A stretch of DNA of 64,000 nt from an uncultured Bacteroidales bacterium (GTDB taxonomy: Bacteria; Bacteroidota; Bacteroidia; Bacteroidales; F082): the NCBI GenBank assembly GCA_905234645.1, contig CAJOIS010000003.1:58395-122394 (forward strand), in the 5' to 3' direction. The position numbers were made by a program, and so were the translations under genes. The stretch's first letter is position 1. The number at the start of each line of letters is the position of its first letter. The notes beneath the pieces are model-generated. The model saw nothing but the letters and a program-made list of their open reading frames with translations. It made no database searches and had not been told where the DNA came from. Below are positions 29,647 through 38,031 of the stretch, one piece after another.

Positions 29647-29706
29647 ATGCCCCACATCTTTGGTAATATGGTTTACCTGAACATCAAGGAACGCGACCGT
29701 TTCTGA
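29647..29706 (+). other. Putative 19-aa leader ORF MPHIFGNMVYLNIKERDRF upstream of tnaA
   Basis: Short ATG ORF within the putative tnaA leader, downstream of the promoter. Confidence 0.35.
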
Positions 29707-29807
29707 TATCCGCTTAGGAAGAAGGCTTGTCCTTTTCCCTAATAGCCAGCTTTCAAATTATTCAATCTTAAATCTTCAAATTTTAAATCTTTAAATCAAA
29801 CAATATC

Positions 29808-31184
29808 ATGGAATTACCATTTGCAGAAGCGTGGAAAATCAAGATGGTTGAACCCATCCGCAAATCCACCCGCGAACAACGCGAAAAATGGCTCGAAGAA
29901 GCCCACAACAACATCTTCATGCTGAAGAGCGACTATGTCTACATCGACCTGCTGACAGACTCTGGCACTGGTGCCATGAGCGACCGCCAGTGGAGTGCGA
30001 TGATGATGGGTGACGAGAGCTATGGTGGCGCTCGTTCTTTCTACCACATGAAGGACACCATCACCGAATTGACGGGTTTTGAATATGTCATCCCGACCCA
30101 CCAAGGCCGCGCCGCTGAGAACGTGCTGTTCTCCTATCTGGTGAAGCCTGGCCAGATCATCCCGGGTAATGCCCACTTCGACACCACCAAGGGCCACATC
30201 GAGAGCCGCAAGGCCTTCGCCATCGACGTCACTGTGCCCGAGGCTTACGACACCCAGTTGGAAGTGCCTTTCAAGGGCAACGTCAGCCTCGAGAAACTGG
30301 AGAAGGTGCTGCAAGAGAACAAGGGTAACGTGCCTTTCTTTGTCCTCACCGTCACCAACAACACCGTCGGCGGTCAGCCCGTCAGCATGCAGAATATCCG
30401 CGAGACCTGCGCCCTCTGCCACAAATATGGCGTGCCTGTCAACATTGACAGCGCCCGTTTCATCGAGAACGCCTACTTCATCAAGACGCGTGAGAAGGGT
30501 TACGAGAACAAGACCTTGAAGGAAATCTGCAAGGAGATGTTCAGCTATGCCGACAGCATGACGATGAGCGCCAAGAAAGACGCCCTCGTCAACATGGGCG
30601 GCTTTATCGCCACCAACAAGAAGGACTGGTACGAAGGCGCCAAGCTGTTCTGCATCCCCTTTGAGGGCTTCCTCACCTATGGTGGCATGAACGGCCGTGA
30701 CATGGATGCCTTGGCCGTCGGTCTGAAGGAAAACATCGAGTTTGAGATGGTCGAGACCCGCATCAAGCAGGTGCATTATCTCGCTGCCAAGTTGGATGAA
30801 TATGGCATTCCTTACCAGCGTCCTGCCGGTGGTCACGCCATTTTCGTCGACGCAGACAAGGTGCTGACCAACATCCCGAAGGAAGAGTTCCCTGCCCAGA
30901 CACTGACCTGCGAGCTCTATCTCGAAGCCGGCATCCGCGCCTGTGAAATCGGCTACGTCTTGGCCGACCGCGACCCGGTCACCCGTGAGAATCGCTTTGG
31001 CGGCAACGACTTCGTGCGTCTCTGCATCCCGCGCCGTGTGTACACCAACAACCACATGGACGTGATCGCCGCTGCCTTGAAGAACGTCTACGACCGCCGT
31101 GACACCATCAAGCGTGGCCTTGAAATCACTTGGGAAGCCGAGCTGATGCGTCACTTCACCTGCCAGTTCAAGAGACTGGGTTAA
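29808..31184 (+). CDS. tnaA: Tryptophanase
   Basis: IDLLTDSGTGAMSD, MMMGDESYGG, PTHQGRAAEN, SMTMSAKKDALVNMGG; NAHFDTTKGH and GIRACEIG carry the Asp/Ile positions of TnaA rather than the Thr/Arg of tyrosine phenol-lyase. Confidence 0.9.
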   Translation: MELPFAEAWKIKMVEPIRKSTREQREKWLEEAHNNIFMLKSDYVYIDLLTDSGTGAMSDRQWSAMMMGDESYGGARSFYHMKDTITELTGFEYVIPTHQGRAAENVLFSYLVKPGQIIPGNAHFDTTKGHIESRKAFAIDVTVPEAYDTQLEVPFKGNVSLEKLEKVLQENKGNVPFFVLTVTNNTVGGQPVSMQNIRETCALCHKYGVPVNIDSARFIENAYFIKTREKGYENKTLKEICKEMFSYADSMTMSAKKDALVNMGGFIATNKKDWYEGAKLFCIPFEGFLTYGGMNGRDMDALAVGLKENIEFEMVETRIKQVHYLAAKLDEYGIPYQRPAGGHAIFVDADKVLTNIPKEEFPAQTLTCELYLEAGIRACEIGYVLADRDPVTRENRFGGNDFVRLCIPRRVYTNNHMDVIAAALKNVYDRRDTIKRGLEITWEAELMRHFTCQFKRLG

Positions 31185-31200
31185 TCCAATTTCAAAACAT

Positions 31201-31234
31201 GTAGAGGCGGTGCGTGCACCGTCTCTACCTTTTT
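31201..31234 (+). terminator. Terminator palindrome GTAGAGGCGGTGCGTGCACCGTCTCTAC + T-tract after tnaA
   Basis: 28-nt inverted repeat (one G.T) followed by CTTTTT. Confidence 0.8.
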
Positions 31235-31237
31235 ACA

Positions 31238-31804
31238 ATGAATACCTCAGCAATCATCCTTGGCATCCTCTTCATCCTATGTCTGACCGCCAGCGTGGTC
31301 ACGCGCTCGGTGGGATTGGTGAAGTCCGACGACAAACCTTCGCAGAAGATTTGGATTCCAGCTTTTTTTGGCCTCAGTCAAGGCGTCATGGCTCTGGCAG
31401 GCTATACCTTGAGTCGCTTGATGGCCCATCTCTTTACCTATATTGCTGATTATATGGTTTTTGCCATGATGCTTGTGGTGGCAGTGAAGCTTTTTGTCGA
31501 TTCCATGCGGGCACTGAAAGGCAAGACGATGTATACGTTGAGTAGCAGCAAGGATATGCTGTTGCTTTCCATTCTTGCCGCCTTCAATGTGTTTCTTTAC
31601 TCATTGGTGGGCGTGTTTTTCCTGCCGTTTGGGATGTGGTTTTTCGTGGCAGTTATTGTGGCAGGCTTTTTGTGGGCTTTCTTTACTGTGCGTATCGACT
31701 TCACTCCAGGCATCATCAAGAAGGCCAGCTTTGTAGAGTTTTCTGCCTCGGTGTTTATGGGGATCATCGCGATATTGTATCTCTTTACTGATTTGATGAG
31801 ATGA
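31238..31804 (+). CDS. MntP-like multi-TM membrane protein (divergent)
   Basis: Six hydrophobic segments; IPAFFGLSQGVMALAGYTLSRLM resembles the MntP/YebN second repeat region; start MNTSAIILG. Confidence 0.5.
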   Translation: MNTSAIILGILFILCLTASVVTRSVGLVKSDDKPSQKIWIPAFFGLSQGVMALAGYTLSRLMAHLFTYIADYMVFAMMLVVAVKLFVDSMRALKGKTMYTLSSSKDMLLLSILAAFNVFLYSLVGVFFLPFGMWFFVAVIVAGFLWAFFTVRIDFTPGIIKKASFVEFSASVFMGIIAILYLFTDLMR

Positions 31805-32865
31805 AAAGGACATTTGCATTATTCTTAGGCTTGTCGTTCGCTCTTTTTGCAGCGGCCCAAGCTCCATCGAACTACTATAACGCCGCCAACGGATTGAGTG
31901 GCAATCAATTGAAGGTCGCCTTGCACAACATTATCAAAGGCCATACCTCTATTTCGTATGCCCAGCTGTGGAATGCCTTCTGGAGCACAGACAACAAAGG
32001 CAATGGTGTGGTTTGGGACATGTATTCCGACAAACCCAACGGCAACCCTCCTTATACCTATCATCTCGGTCAAGATCAGTGTGGAAACTATAGCAGCGAG
32101 GGTGATTGCTATAACCGCGAGCACTCTTGGCCTTCGAGTTGGTTCAGTGACCAAAGCACTCCGCGTACCGACCTGCACCATATCTTCCCGACTGACGGCT
32201 ATGTCAACAATAGGCGCGGCAACTATGCATTTGGTGAAGTTGGCTCTGCCACATGGACTTCACGGAATGGCTCAAAATTGGGCACTTGCAAGACTTCTGG
32301 CTTCTCGGGGACGGTGTTTGAGCCTATCGATGAATACAAGGGCGACTTTGCCCGTGCCATCATGTATATGAGTGTGCGTTACTATGGCGAGGATGGCAGC
32401 TGGGGCTCGAGCGACATGACTACCAAGTCGGAGATCAAGTCGTGGGCGATACAGATGCTGTTGCGCTGGAACGAGCAAGACCCTGTCAGCCAGAAGGAAA
32501 TCGCCCGCAACAATGCCATCTACAACGACTACCAGCACAACCGCAACCCCTTCATCGACCATCCGGAATATGCCCGCATGATTTGGGACCCCACTTGGAA
32601 TGTCGTAGGGGAAGGGCATGAGAGCATTTCTGTTTTCCCAAATCCTGTGGAGCATGGGCAGACCCTGCATGTGAGTGGCAACAACGGCGCTTTTGATGCC
32701 GTGGTCGTCTGTGACCTCAACGGCCGCACGTTGCTCAGGGCAAAAGGTGACGTTGCAGGTGATTTCATCATTGACCTGCCTGCCGATATGGCACAAGGCT
32801 GCTACATCGTCAAATTGATGTGTAATGGCGTAACGGTGAAACACGAGAAATTAATGGTGAAATGA
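31801..32865 (+). CDS. Secreted endonuclease I family protein with T9SS sorting domain
   Basis: GDCYNREHSWPSSWF...PRTDLHHIFPTDGYVNNRRGNYAFGEV; C-terminus VFPNPVEHGQTLHVSG...GCYIVKLMCNGVTVKHEKLMVK; overlaps the previous gene by ATGA. Confidence 0.92.
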   Translation: MKRTFALFLGLSFALFAAAQAPSNYYNAANGLSGNQLKVALHNIIKGHTSISYAQLWNAFWSTDNKGNGVVWDMYSDKPNGNPPYTYHLGQDQCGNYSSEGDCYNREHSWPSSWFSDQSTPRTDLHHIFPTDGYVNNRRGNYAFGEVGSATWTSRNGSKLGTCKTSGFSGTVFEPIDEYKGDFARAIMYMSVRYYGEDGSWGSSDMTTKSEIKSWAIQMLLRWNEQDPVSQKEIARNNAIYNDYQHNRNPFIDHPEYARMIWDPTWNVVGEGHESISVFPNPVEHGQTLHVSGNNGAFDAVVVCDLNGRTLLRAKGDVAGDFIIDLPADMAQGCYIVKLMCNGVTVKHEKLMVK

Positions 32866-32870
32866 TGTAA

Positions 32871-33788
32871 TTACATCATTTTACGATGTCTGAAATAGAT
32901 ATAGAATCCCACGGCAACTGCCGCCATAAATCCGATGAGGGCCCAGAATGCCCAGGTGTACTCTGCTAGTGGCAGTGTGACGTTCATGCCATAAAGACCT
33001 GTGATGAAGGTCAAAGGCAGGATGATGGTCGACACAAGGGTCAGGATCTTCATCGTCTCGTTGGTCTTGTTGGTCTGCATCGAGTCAAAGGTCATGGAGA
33101 GGCCTTCAATCAATTCTTCATAGTCCTCGGTCATATCCCATACCTTTTGCAGGTAGTCGAGGATGTTGCCCCAGTAGTCTTCCATGTACTCCACATCGTC
33201 TGTGAAGCCTGTCACCTTACCGGTTTCGAAGAGGTGGAAGAGCCTCAGCTGCGGCTTGAAGATAGTGTTGATGAGGATGAGGTTCTTGCGCGTCACGCTG
33301 ATGCGTTCGATGATCTTCACCTGTTTTTCCTGCAGCAACTCGCGGTTGATCAACTCCACGTCCAAGCCGACTTTACGCAGCAGATACACCGACTCGGTCA
33401 TCAGCTTTTCGAGGATGCGGTAGAGCAGCAAATCCGAGCTCTTGATGTTCATCTCTTCCTCGTTCTGGATGCGTTCCTCGTATTCCTCAAAGAGTTGTGA
33501 AACGCCCCAAGGGTTTTTCTCGATGGAGATGATGTAGTCCTTGCCCCAGAAAATCTTCACTTCCTTGATTTTCACGAACTTGTTCTGACGATCGAAGTTA
33601 GGAAAATGAAGGATAAGGAAATAGTAATCGTCGTAAATATCGATTTTAGGGCGTTGGTTTACCGATTTGCAGTCTTCGATGTCTAAAGGGTGGAAGTGAA
33701 ATCGATCTTTGAGGAATTCAAAGTCTTCCTCCGTTGGGTTGTTGAGATGACGCCAGGTCAAGTTCCCGATTTTCAGGCTGTTAATCAT
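32871..33788 (-). CDS. corA: CorA family divalent cation transporter
   Basis: Terminal TMs with YGMNV motif (ITGLYGMNVTLPL), preceding long helical domain. Confidence 0.95.
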   Translation of the reverse strand: MINSLKIGNLTWRHLNNPTEEDFEFLKDRFHFHPLDIEDCKSVNQRPKIDIYDDYYFLILHFPNFDRQNKFVKIKEVKIFWGKDYIISIEKNPWGVSQLFEEYEERIQNEEEMNIKSSDLLLYRILEKLMTESVYLLRKVGLDVELINRELLQEKQVKIIERISVTRKNLILINTIFKPQLRLFHLFETGKVTGFTDDVEYMEDYWGNILDYLQKVWDMTEDYEELIEGLSMTFDSMQTNKTNETMKILTLVSTIILPLTFITGLYGMNVTLPLAEYTWAFWALIGFMAAVAVGFYIYFRHRKMM

Positions 33789-33898
33789 AGGCCTTCCCCC
33801 TTTCTTTAAAAGTGAATACTGTATTTACATCGGCGCAAAAGTTTTTTCGCGCCGCGAAAATAGTGTTTTTTGGTGAAAGTCGGGGAAAAATCCTCAAA

Positions 33899-34486
33899 TT
33901 ATTTCCACTCGAACGTGTTAATCAAGTGGTCGATGTCCTCGCGGATGAAGTTGATGACGGGCTGCATCGAGTCGTTGTCAGGTTTGAAATTGAAGTACAA
34001 TGCACCACGGACGAAGTTCTTCGTGCTGTCGGTAAGATAGAACTGCATCGGCGTAGCCACGCCTTTGCCGTCCATCTCGATGAAAAGGCCGTAGACCTTG
34101 TGTTCCTCGTTGACAATCAAGCTGTCGCGCATGCCGTTGGCCTTTTGCAAGTGCTTGACAACCATGGTGTGCACATCTTCGAGGTACTCGCCCAGGTTGT
34201 CGTTCACGGGCTTGTGCGTCAGGTGGATGGAACCTTTGAATTGCGGCATCTCGATGTTGACCCAGTTCTTTTCATCGGGTGAATATGGGTCGGGGGTGAC
34301 AAGGGCATATTGTGGGCACTCGAAGCTATATCTTTCGATACTGTCGACACGGGAATAGGCCTTTTCGGGCAGGTCGATACGAAAGTAACCGCGCGGTTTG
34401 GGCAGGTAGCCCGACTGGCGGTCGCACGATATGGCGATGGCGATGATGGCGGCAGCCAATAATATGGATGGTTTATTCTTCATCAA
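33899..34486 (-). CDS. gldD: Gliding motility lipoprotein GldD
   Basis: Lipobox IAISCDRQ; YLPKPRGYFRIDLPEKAY; adjacent to gldE. Confidence 0.92.
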   Translation of the reverse strand: MMKNKPSILLAAAIIAIAISCDRQSGYLPKPRGYFRIDLPEKAYSRVDSIERYSFECPQYALVTPDPYSPDEKNWVNIEMPQFKGSIHLTHKPVNDNLGEYLEDVHTMVVKHLQKANGMRDSLIVNEEHKVYGLFIEMDGKGVATPMQFYLTDSTKNFVRGALYFNFKPDNDSMQPVINFIREDIDHLINTFEWK

Positions 34487-35813
34487 AAACGACTTTTACT
34501 TCCTTGATGCGTTTCGGGTCGGCGTCGGTGATTTCCATGTGGAACTTCTCGAAGTTGAACTTGAATCCGATTTCAGGGATGCGACCCTCGATTTCCAGAA
34601 TCAAACCGGCCAATGTATCGGCCTCACCCTGCATAGGTTCGAAGTAGTCCTCATCGACGTCAAACACCTTGCAGAAGTCGACGATGCTGGTCTGGGCCTT
34701 GAAGAGGTAGCTGCCGTCGTCGAGTTTTTTGTAGTGTTCTTCCACACTGGCTTGGTCGAACTCATCGTTGATCTCACCCACGATTTCCTCGATGACATCT
34801 TCCATGGTGATGAGTCCCGATGTGCCGCCGTATTCGTCGACGACAATGGCGATATGGATCTTCTTCTCACGGAAGTCTTGGAACAAGTCGTTGATCTTGC
34901 GGTTCTCAGGCACGAAAAACGCGGGACGGATGAGTTTCTGCCATTCGTACGACTCGGCATCAAGGTAGGGCAGGAGGTCCTTCACGTACAGGATGCCTTC
35001 CACCTTGTCCATGGTCTCGTCGTAGACGGGGATTCTGGAGAATCCGCTTTTGATGACTATGGCCAACATCTCGGTGAACTCCATGCTTTTCTCCACACCG
35101 ATGATGTCGACACGTGGAATCATCACATTGCTCACCTCCTTTTCGCTGAACGAGGCGATGCCCATCAGCATCTGCTTCTCTTCAGGGGGCGTGGATTGCT
35201 CGGTGGCGATTTCCACGGCGGTGGAGAGGTCTTCCATCGAAATTTCGCCCTTTTTCTTTTCCAGATGCTTATCCATGAACGAGGTGGAGTTGACCAACAG
35301 CTTGCTCAGGGGCTTGAAGAAACCATTGAGGAAGCGTAGCGGTCTTGCCATGAAGCGGGCCACTTTGACAGGACGCTTTCCGGCATAGATCTTAGGTGTG
35401 ATTTCGCCAACAATCAGTATCAATGAGGTGACAATCACCACTTCCAGCAGGAAGGCTGCTACAGGGTAGTTCACCATGTCGAACAGTTGCGCCATGATGT
35501 ATGTCGACAGCAAAGTGATGGTGACATTGACGAAGTTGTTGCCTATCAGGATGGTGGCCAGCAGCGTTTTTGGCTTCTCGCGTAGTTTCAGCACGAGCTG
35601 GCTTTTCGCATCGTTGCGCGACTCAAGGTTGTCGATGTCGGCGGGCTGCAGTGAGAAATAAGCTGTTTCGCTGCTCGAAATCAGGGCCGAAGCGATGAGG
35701 AGCAGGCATAATACAACCAATCCAATGATGGCGTTGACGGTAAATCCAGTGAAAAAGTTGTTCGAAACAACGGTAAGCAATCCTATGAGAGGGTCAGGGT
35801 CGGGTGTTTCCAA
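34473..35813 (-). CDS. gldE: GldE, CorC/HlyC-type CBS protein
   Basis: DUF21 TM domain, CBS pair (VMIPRVDIIGV...VDEYGGTSGLITMEDVIEEIVGEI), CorC C-domain; 14-nt overlap with gldD. Confidence 0.93.
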   Translation of the reverse strand: METPDPDPLIGLLTVVSNNFFTGFTVNAIIGLVVLCLLLIASALISSSETAYFSLQPADIDNLESRNDAKSQLVLKLREKPKTLLATILIGNNFVNVTITLLSTYIMAQLFDMVNYPVAAFLLEVVIVTSLILIVGEITPKIYAGKRPVKVARFMARPLRFLNGFFKPLSKLLVNSTSFMDKHLEKKKGEISMEDLSTAVEIATEQSTPPEEKQMLMGIASFSEKEVSNVMIPRVDIIGVEKSMEFTEMLAIVIKSGFSRIPVYDETMDKVEGILYVKDLLPYLDAESYEWQKLIRPAFFVPENRKINDLFQDFREKKIHIAIVVDEYGGTSGLITMEDVIEEIVGEINDEFDQASVEEHYKKLDDGSYLFKAQTSIVDFCKVFDVDEDYFEPMQGEADTLAGLILEIEGRIPEIGFKFNFEKFHMEITDADPKRIKEVKVVFDEE

Positions 35814-35877
35814 AATCTTATGATTTAATATTCAGGCCGCAAAATTAAAAAAAATTCTGACACGGCGCATTATTCTG

Positions 35878-36330
35878 TTAAAATGGCAGATCGTTGCCTT
35901 CGTCTTGAGCGGGCATCGGTGGCGTGTATCCAGGTGCCGGTTCTGGTGCGGGGGCGTAGGGTTGGCCGTACGACGATTGGGTGGCGGGACGTGCCGGAGC
36001 CATCTGCATCATCTTGTCGGCATGCACCTCGGTGACATAACGCACGATGCCTTGCTGGTCGGTATATTGACGGGTGCGGAGCTTGCCTTCCACATACATC
36101 AGATCGCCTTTGGCATAGTTGCGACGGCCTTCGGCGATGTCGTTGGCTAGGTTGCCCCAAACGACGACATTGTGCCAGTCGGTCTGTTCCACCCAGTTGT
36201 TGTCGCGGTCGCGATAACGCTCTGAGGTGGCCAGTGTAGCTGACACTTTCTTGTTTCCATTTTCAAAAGAGGTGATTTCGGGATCTTTCCCGAGACGGCC
36301 AATGAGGATGACTTTGTTCAAACTTGCCAT
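35878..36330 (-). CDS. ssb: Single-stranded DNA-binding protein
   Basis: MASLNKVILIGRLGKDPEI...WHNVVVWG...C-terminal acidic DLPF. Confidence 0.96.
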   Translation of the reverse strand: MASLNKVILIGRLGKDPEITSFENGNKKVSATLATSERYRDRDNNWVEQTDWHNVVVWGNLANDIAEGRRNYAKGDLMYVEGKLRTRQYTDQQGIVRYVTEVHADKMMQMAPARPATQSSYGQPYAPAPEPAPGYTPPMPAQDEGNDLPF

Positions 36331-36343
36331 GATAATTTCGTTT

Positions 36344-37393
36344 TTAAGTGTTTAAGTATAAGTCAATTAAGCGTGGGATGGGGTAGTTTCCCAAGTCACT
36401 TTCACGAGTCAAAAATAAGTCTTTTGTTTGAATCTGCAACAATTCATCATCAAGTTTTAATTCTATGAATTGTGCAAGGATGGTACGATGGGTCAATTTA
36501 TGGGTGAGTACGGGAGAAGTTTTTGTTATGGTAAAAGGCTTTCCTTCAAGAAGTTGCTGGAATTGTTCCGTGGCAACGACCTCATCTGCCGTCATGGGCG
36601 CTTCGCTTTCGATGCAGGGGAAGTCATAAAGGTTTTTCCAGATGTCGTTGCCGCTACGCTTGTGGAGATAGACATTGTCTTTATTCTTGATAACCAAATA
36701 GTTGAAATGTCGTGTTGTAACTGTTACTTTGGGTAGTTTCACTGGGCGTTGCATCAAGGTTTGGTGGGCAAAGCCAAGACACTGGGCTTGAAGCGGACAA
36801 TGTAGGCAATTGGGGTTTTTAGGGGTGCAATGCAAGGCGCCGAATTCCATCATGGTCTGGTTGTGGAGTCCTGGCTGTTCTCGGTTCAGGAGCTCATTGG
36901 CTAGGCGGGCAAAGAGAGATTGGCCTTCATTAATATTAATAGGTGTTTCAATGTCGTAGAGTCTGGAGAGCACGCGGTAGACATTGCCGTCGACCACGGC
37001 ATGGGGGAGATTGAATGCGATGGATGCTATGGCGGCGGCAGTGTATTCTCCTATGCCTTTCAGCTGTTTAAGTTTCTCGAAATCAGCGGGAAACTCTCCG
37101 CCATATTCCTTGACGACCTGTTGTGCGCAATGATGTAGGTTACGGGCACGAGAGTAATAACCGAGGCCTTGCCACATCTTCAACACCTCCTCCTCGGACG
37201 CTTGGGCGAGGTCGGTCACGGTGGGCCAACGTTCTATGAAGCGGAGGTAATAGTCTCGCCCTTGGTTGACACGCGTCTGTTGCAAGATCACCTCCGACAG
37301 CCACACTTGATAAGGGGTTGGGTGGTGCCGCCAAGGCAAATCTCGGTGGTTTTCGGCATACCAATTAATTAAGGTGTCGTGTATGATTTCCAT
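36344..37393 (-). CDS. mutY: A/G-specific adenine glycosylase
   Basis: HhH LKGIGEYTAAAIASIAFNLPHAVVDGNVYRVLSR and CTPKNPNCLHCPLQAQC FeS motif. Confidence 0.96.
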   Translation of the reverse strand: MEIIHDTLINWYAENHRDLPWRHHPTPYQVWLSEVILQQTRVNQGRDYYLRFIERWPTVTDLAQASEEEVLKMWQGLGYYSRARNLHHCAQQVVKEYGGEFPADFEKLKQLKGIGEYTAAAIASIAFNLPHAVVDGNVYRVLSRLYDIETPININEGQSLFARLANELLNREQPGLHNQTMMEFGALHCTPKNPNCLHCPLQAQCLGFAHQTLMQRPVKLPKVTVTTRHFNYLVIKNKDNVYLHKRSGNDIWKNLYDFPCIESEAPMTADEVVATEQFQQLLEGKPFTITKTSPVLTHKLTHRTILAQFIELKLDDELLQIQTKDLFLTRESDLGNYPIPRLIDLYLNT

Positions 37394-37478
37394 CGGTCTC
37401 TTTGATGCGAAATTCTTTATTTATAACTCTTTAGAAGAAAAAAATGAATTAATCAGGTCGTCGTATTGAAAATGTTCG

Positions 37479-37486
37479 TACCTTTG
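37479..37486 (+). promoter_or_regulatory. -7 box TACCTTTG upstream of the HU gene
   Basis: Consensus match in the mutY-HU divergent region. Confidence 0.6.
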
Positions 37487-37536
37487 CCGCAAATTTACAA
37501 CAAACATTATAACTAACCATTAAATAAGAAAAGAAA

Positions 37537-37809
37537 ATGACAAAAGCAGAAATCGTTGCTGAAATCGCAAGCAAGACTGGCATTGAGAAAGGTGCTGTCC
37601 AGAATGTTGTTGAGAATTTCATGGAGGTTGTGAAGAACGCCATGTCCAAGGGTGAGAATGTATATCTGAGAGGCTTCGGCAGCTTTATCATCAAGACGAG
37701 AGCTGAAAAGACTGGCCGTAACATCGGCAAGAATGTGGCCATCACCATCCCGGCTCACAAGATTCCGGCTTTCAAGCCTGCTAAGACTTTCATGAACGCT
37801 GTTAAATAA
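37537..37809 (+). CDS. HU family DNA-binding protein
   Basis: MTKAEIVAEIASKTGIEKGAVQNVVENFM...GFGSFIIKTRAEKTGRNIGKN. Confidence 0.97.
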   Translation: MTKAEIVAEIASKTGIEKGAVQNVVENFMEVVKNAMSKGENVYLRGFGSFIIKTRAEKTGRNIGKNVAITIPAHKIPAFKPAKTFMNAVK

Positions 37810-37839
37810 TAAAGAACAACTTTTTAAAATTCCAATATT

Positions 37840-37929
37840 ATGCCAAACGGAAAGAAACACAAGAGACATAAAATGTCTACGCACAAGCGCAAAAAACGCT
37901 TGAGAAAGGATAGACACAAGAAGAAATAA
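37840..37929 (+). CDS. 29-aa basic protein, AURKAIP1/COX24 (bS22/mS38-like) type
   Basis: MPNGKKHKRHKMSTHKRKKRLRKDRHKKK*; not in the ORF track because of size. Confidence 0.8.
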   Translation: MPNGKKHKRHKMSTHKRKKRLRKDRHKKK

Positions 37930-37951
37930 GCTCTTCTTGAGCCTAAACACG

Positions 37952-37996
37952 ACAATAACACAGCATTGGCATTTACCATTGTTGTGTTATTGTTTT
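37952..37996 (+). terminator. Intrinsic terminator
   Basis: ACAATAACACA ... TGTGTTATTGT 11-bp stem followed by TTT. Confidence 0.7.
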
Positions 37997-38031
37997 ATCA
38001 AACAAAACGTTAACCCCAAAGTTATAACACT

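Noticed and set aside
29814-31154. 446-aa minus-strand ORF opposite tnaA
   Set aside because: Complete antisense shadow of a confident gene, same compositional bias
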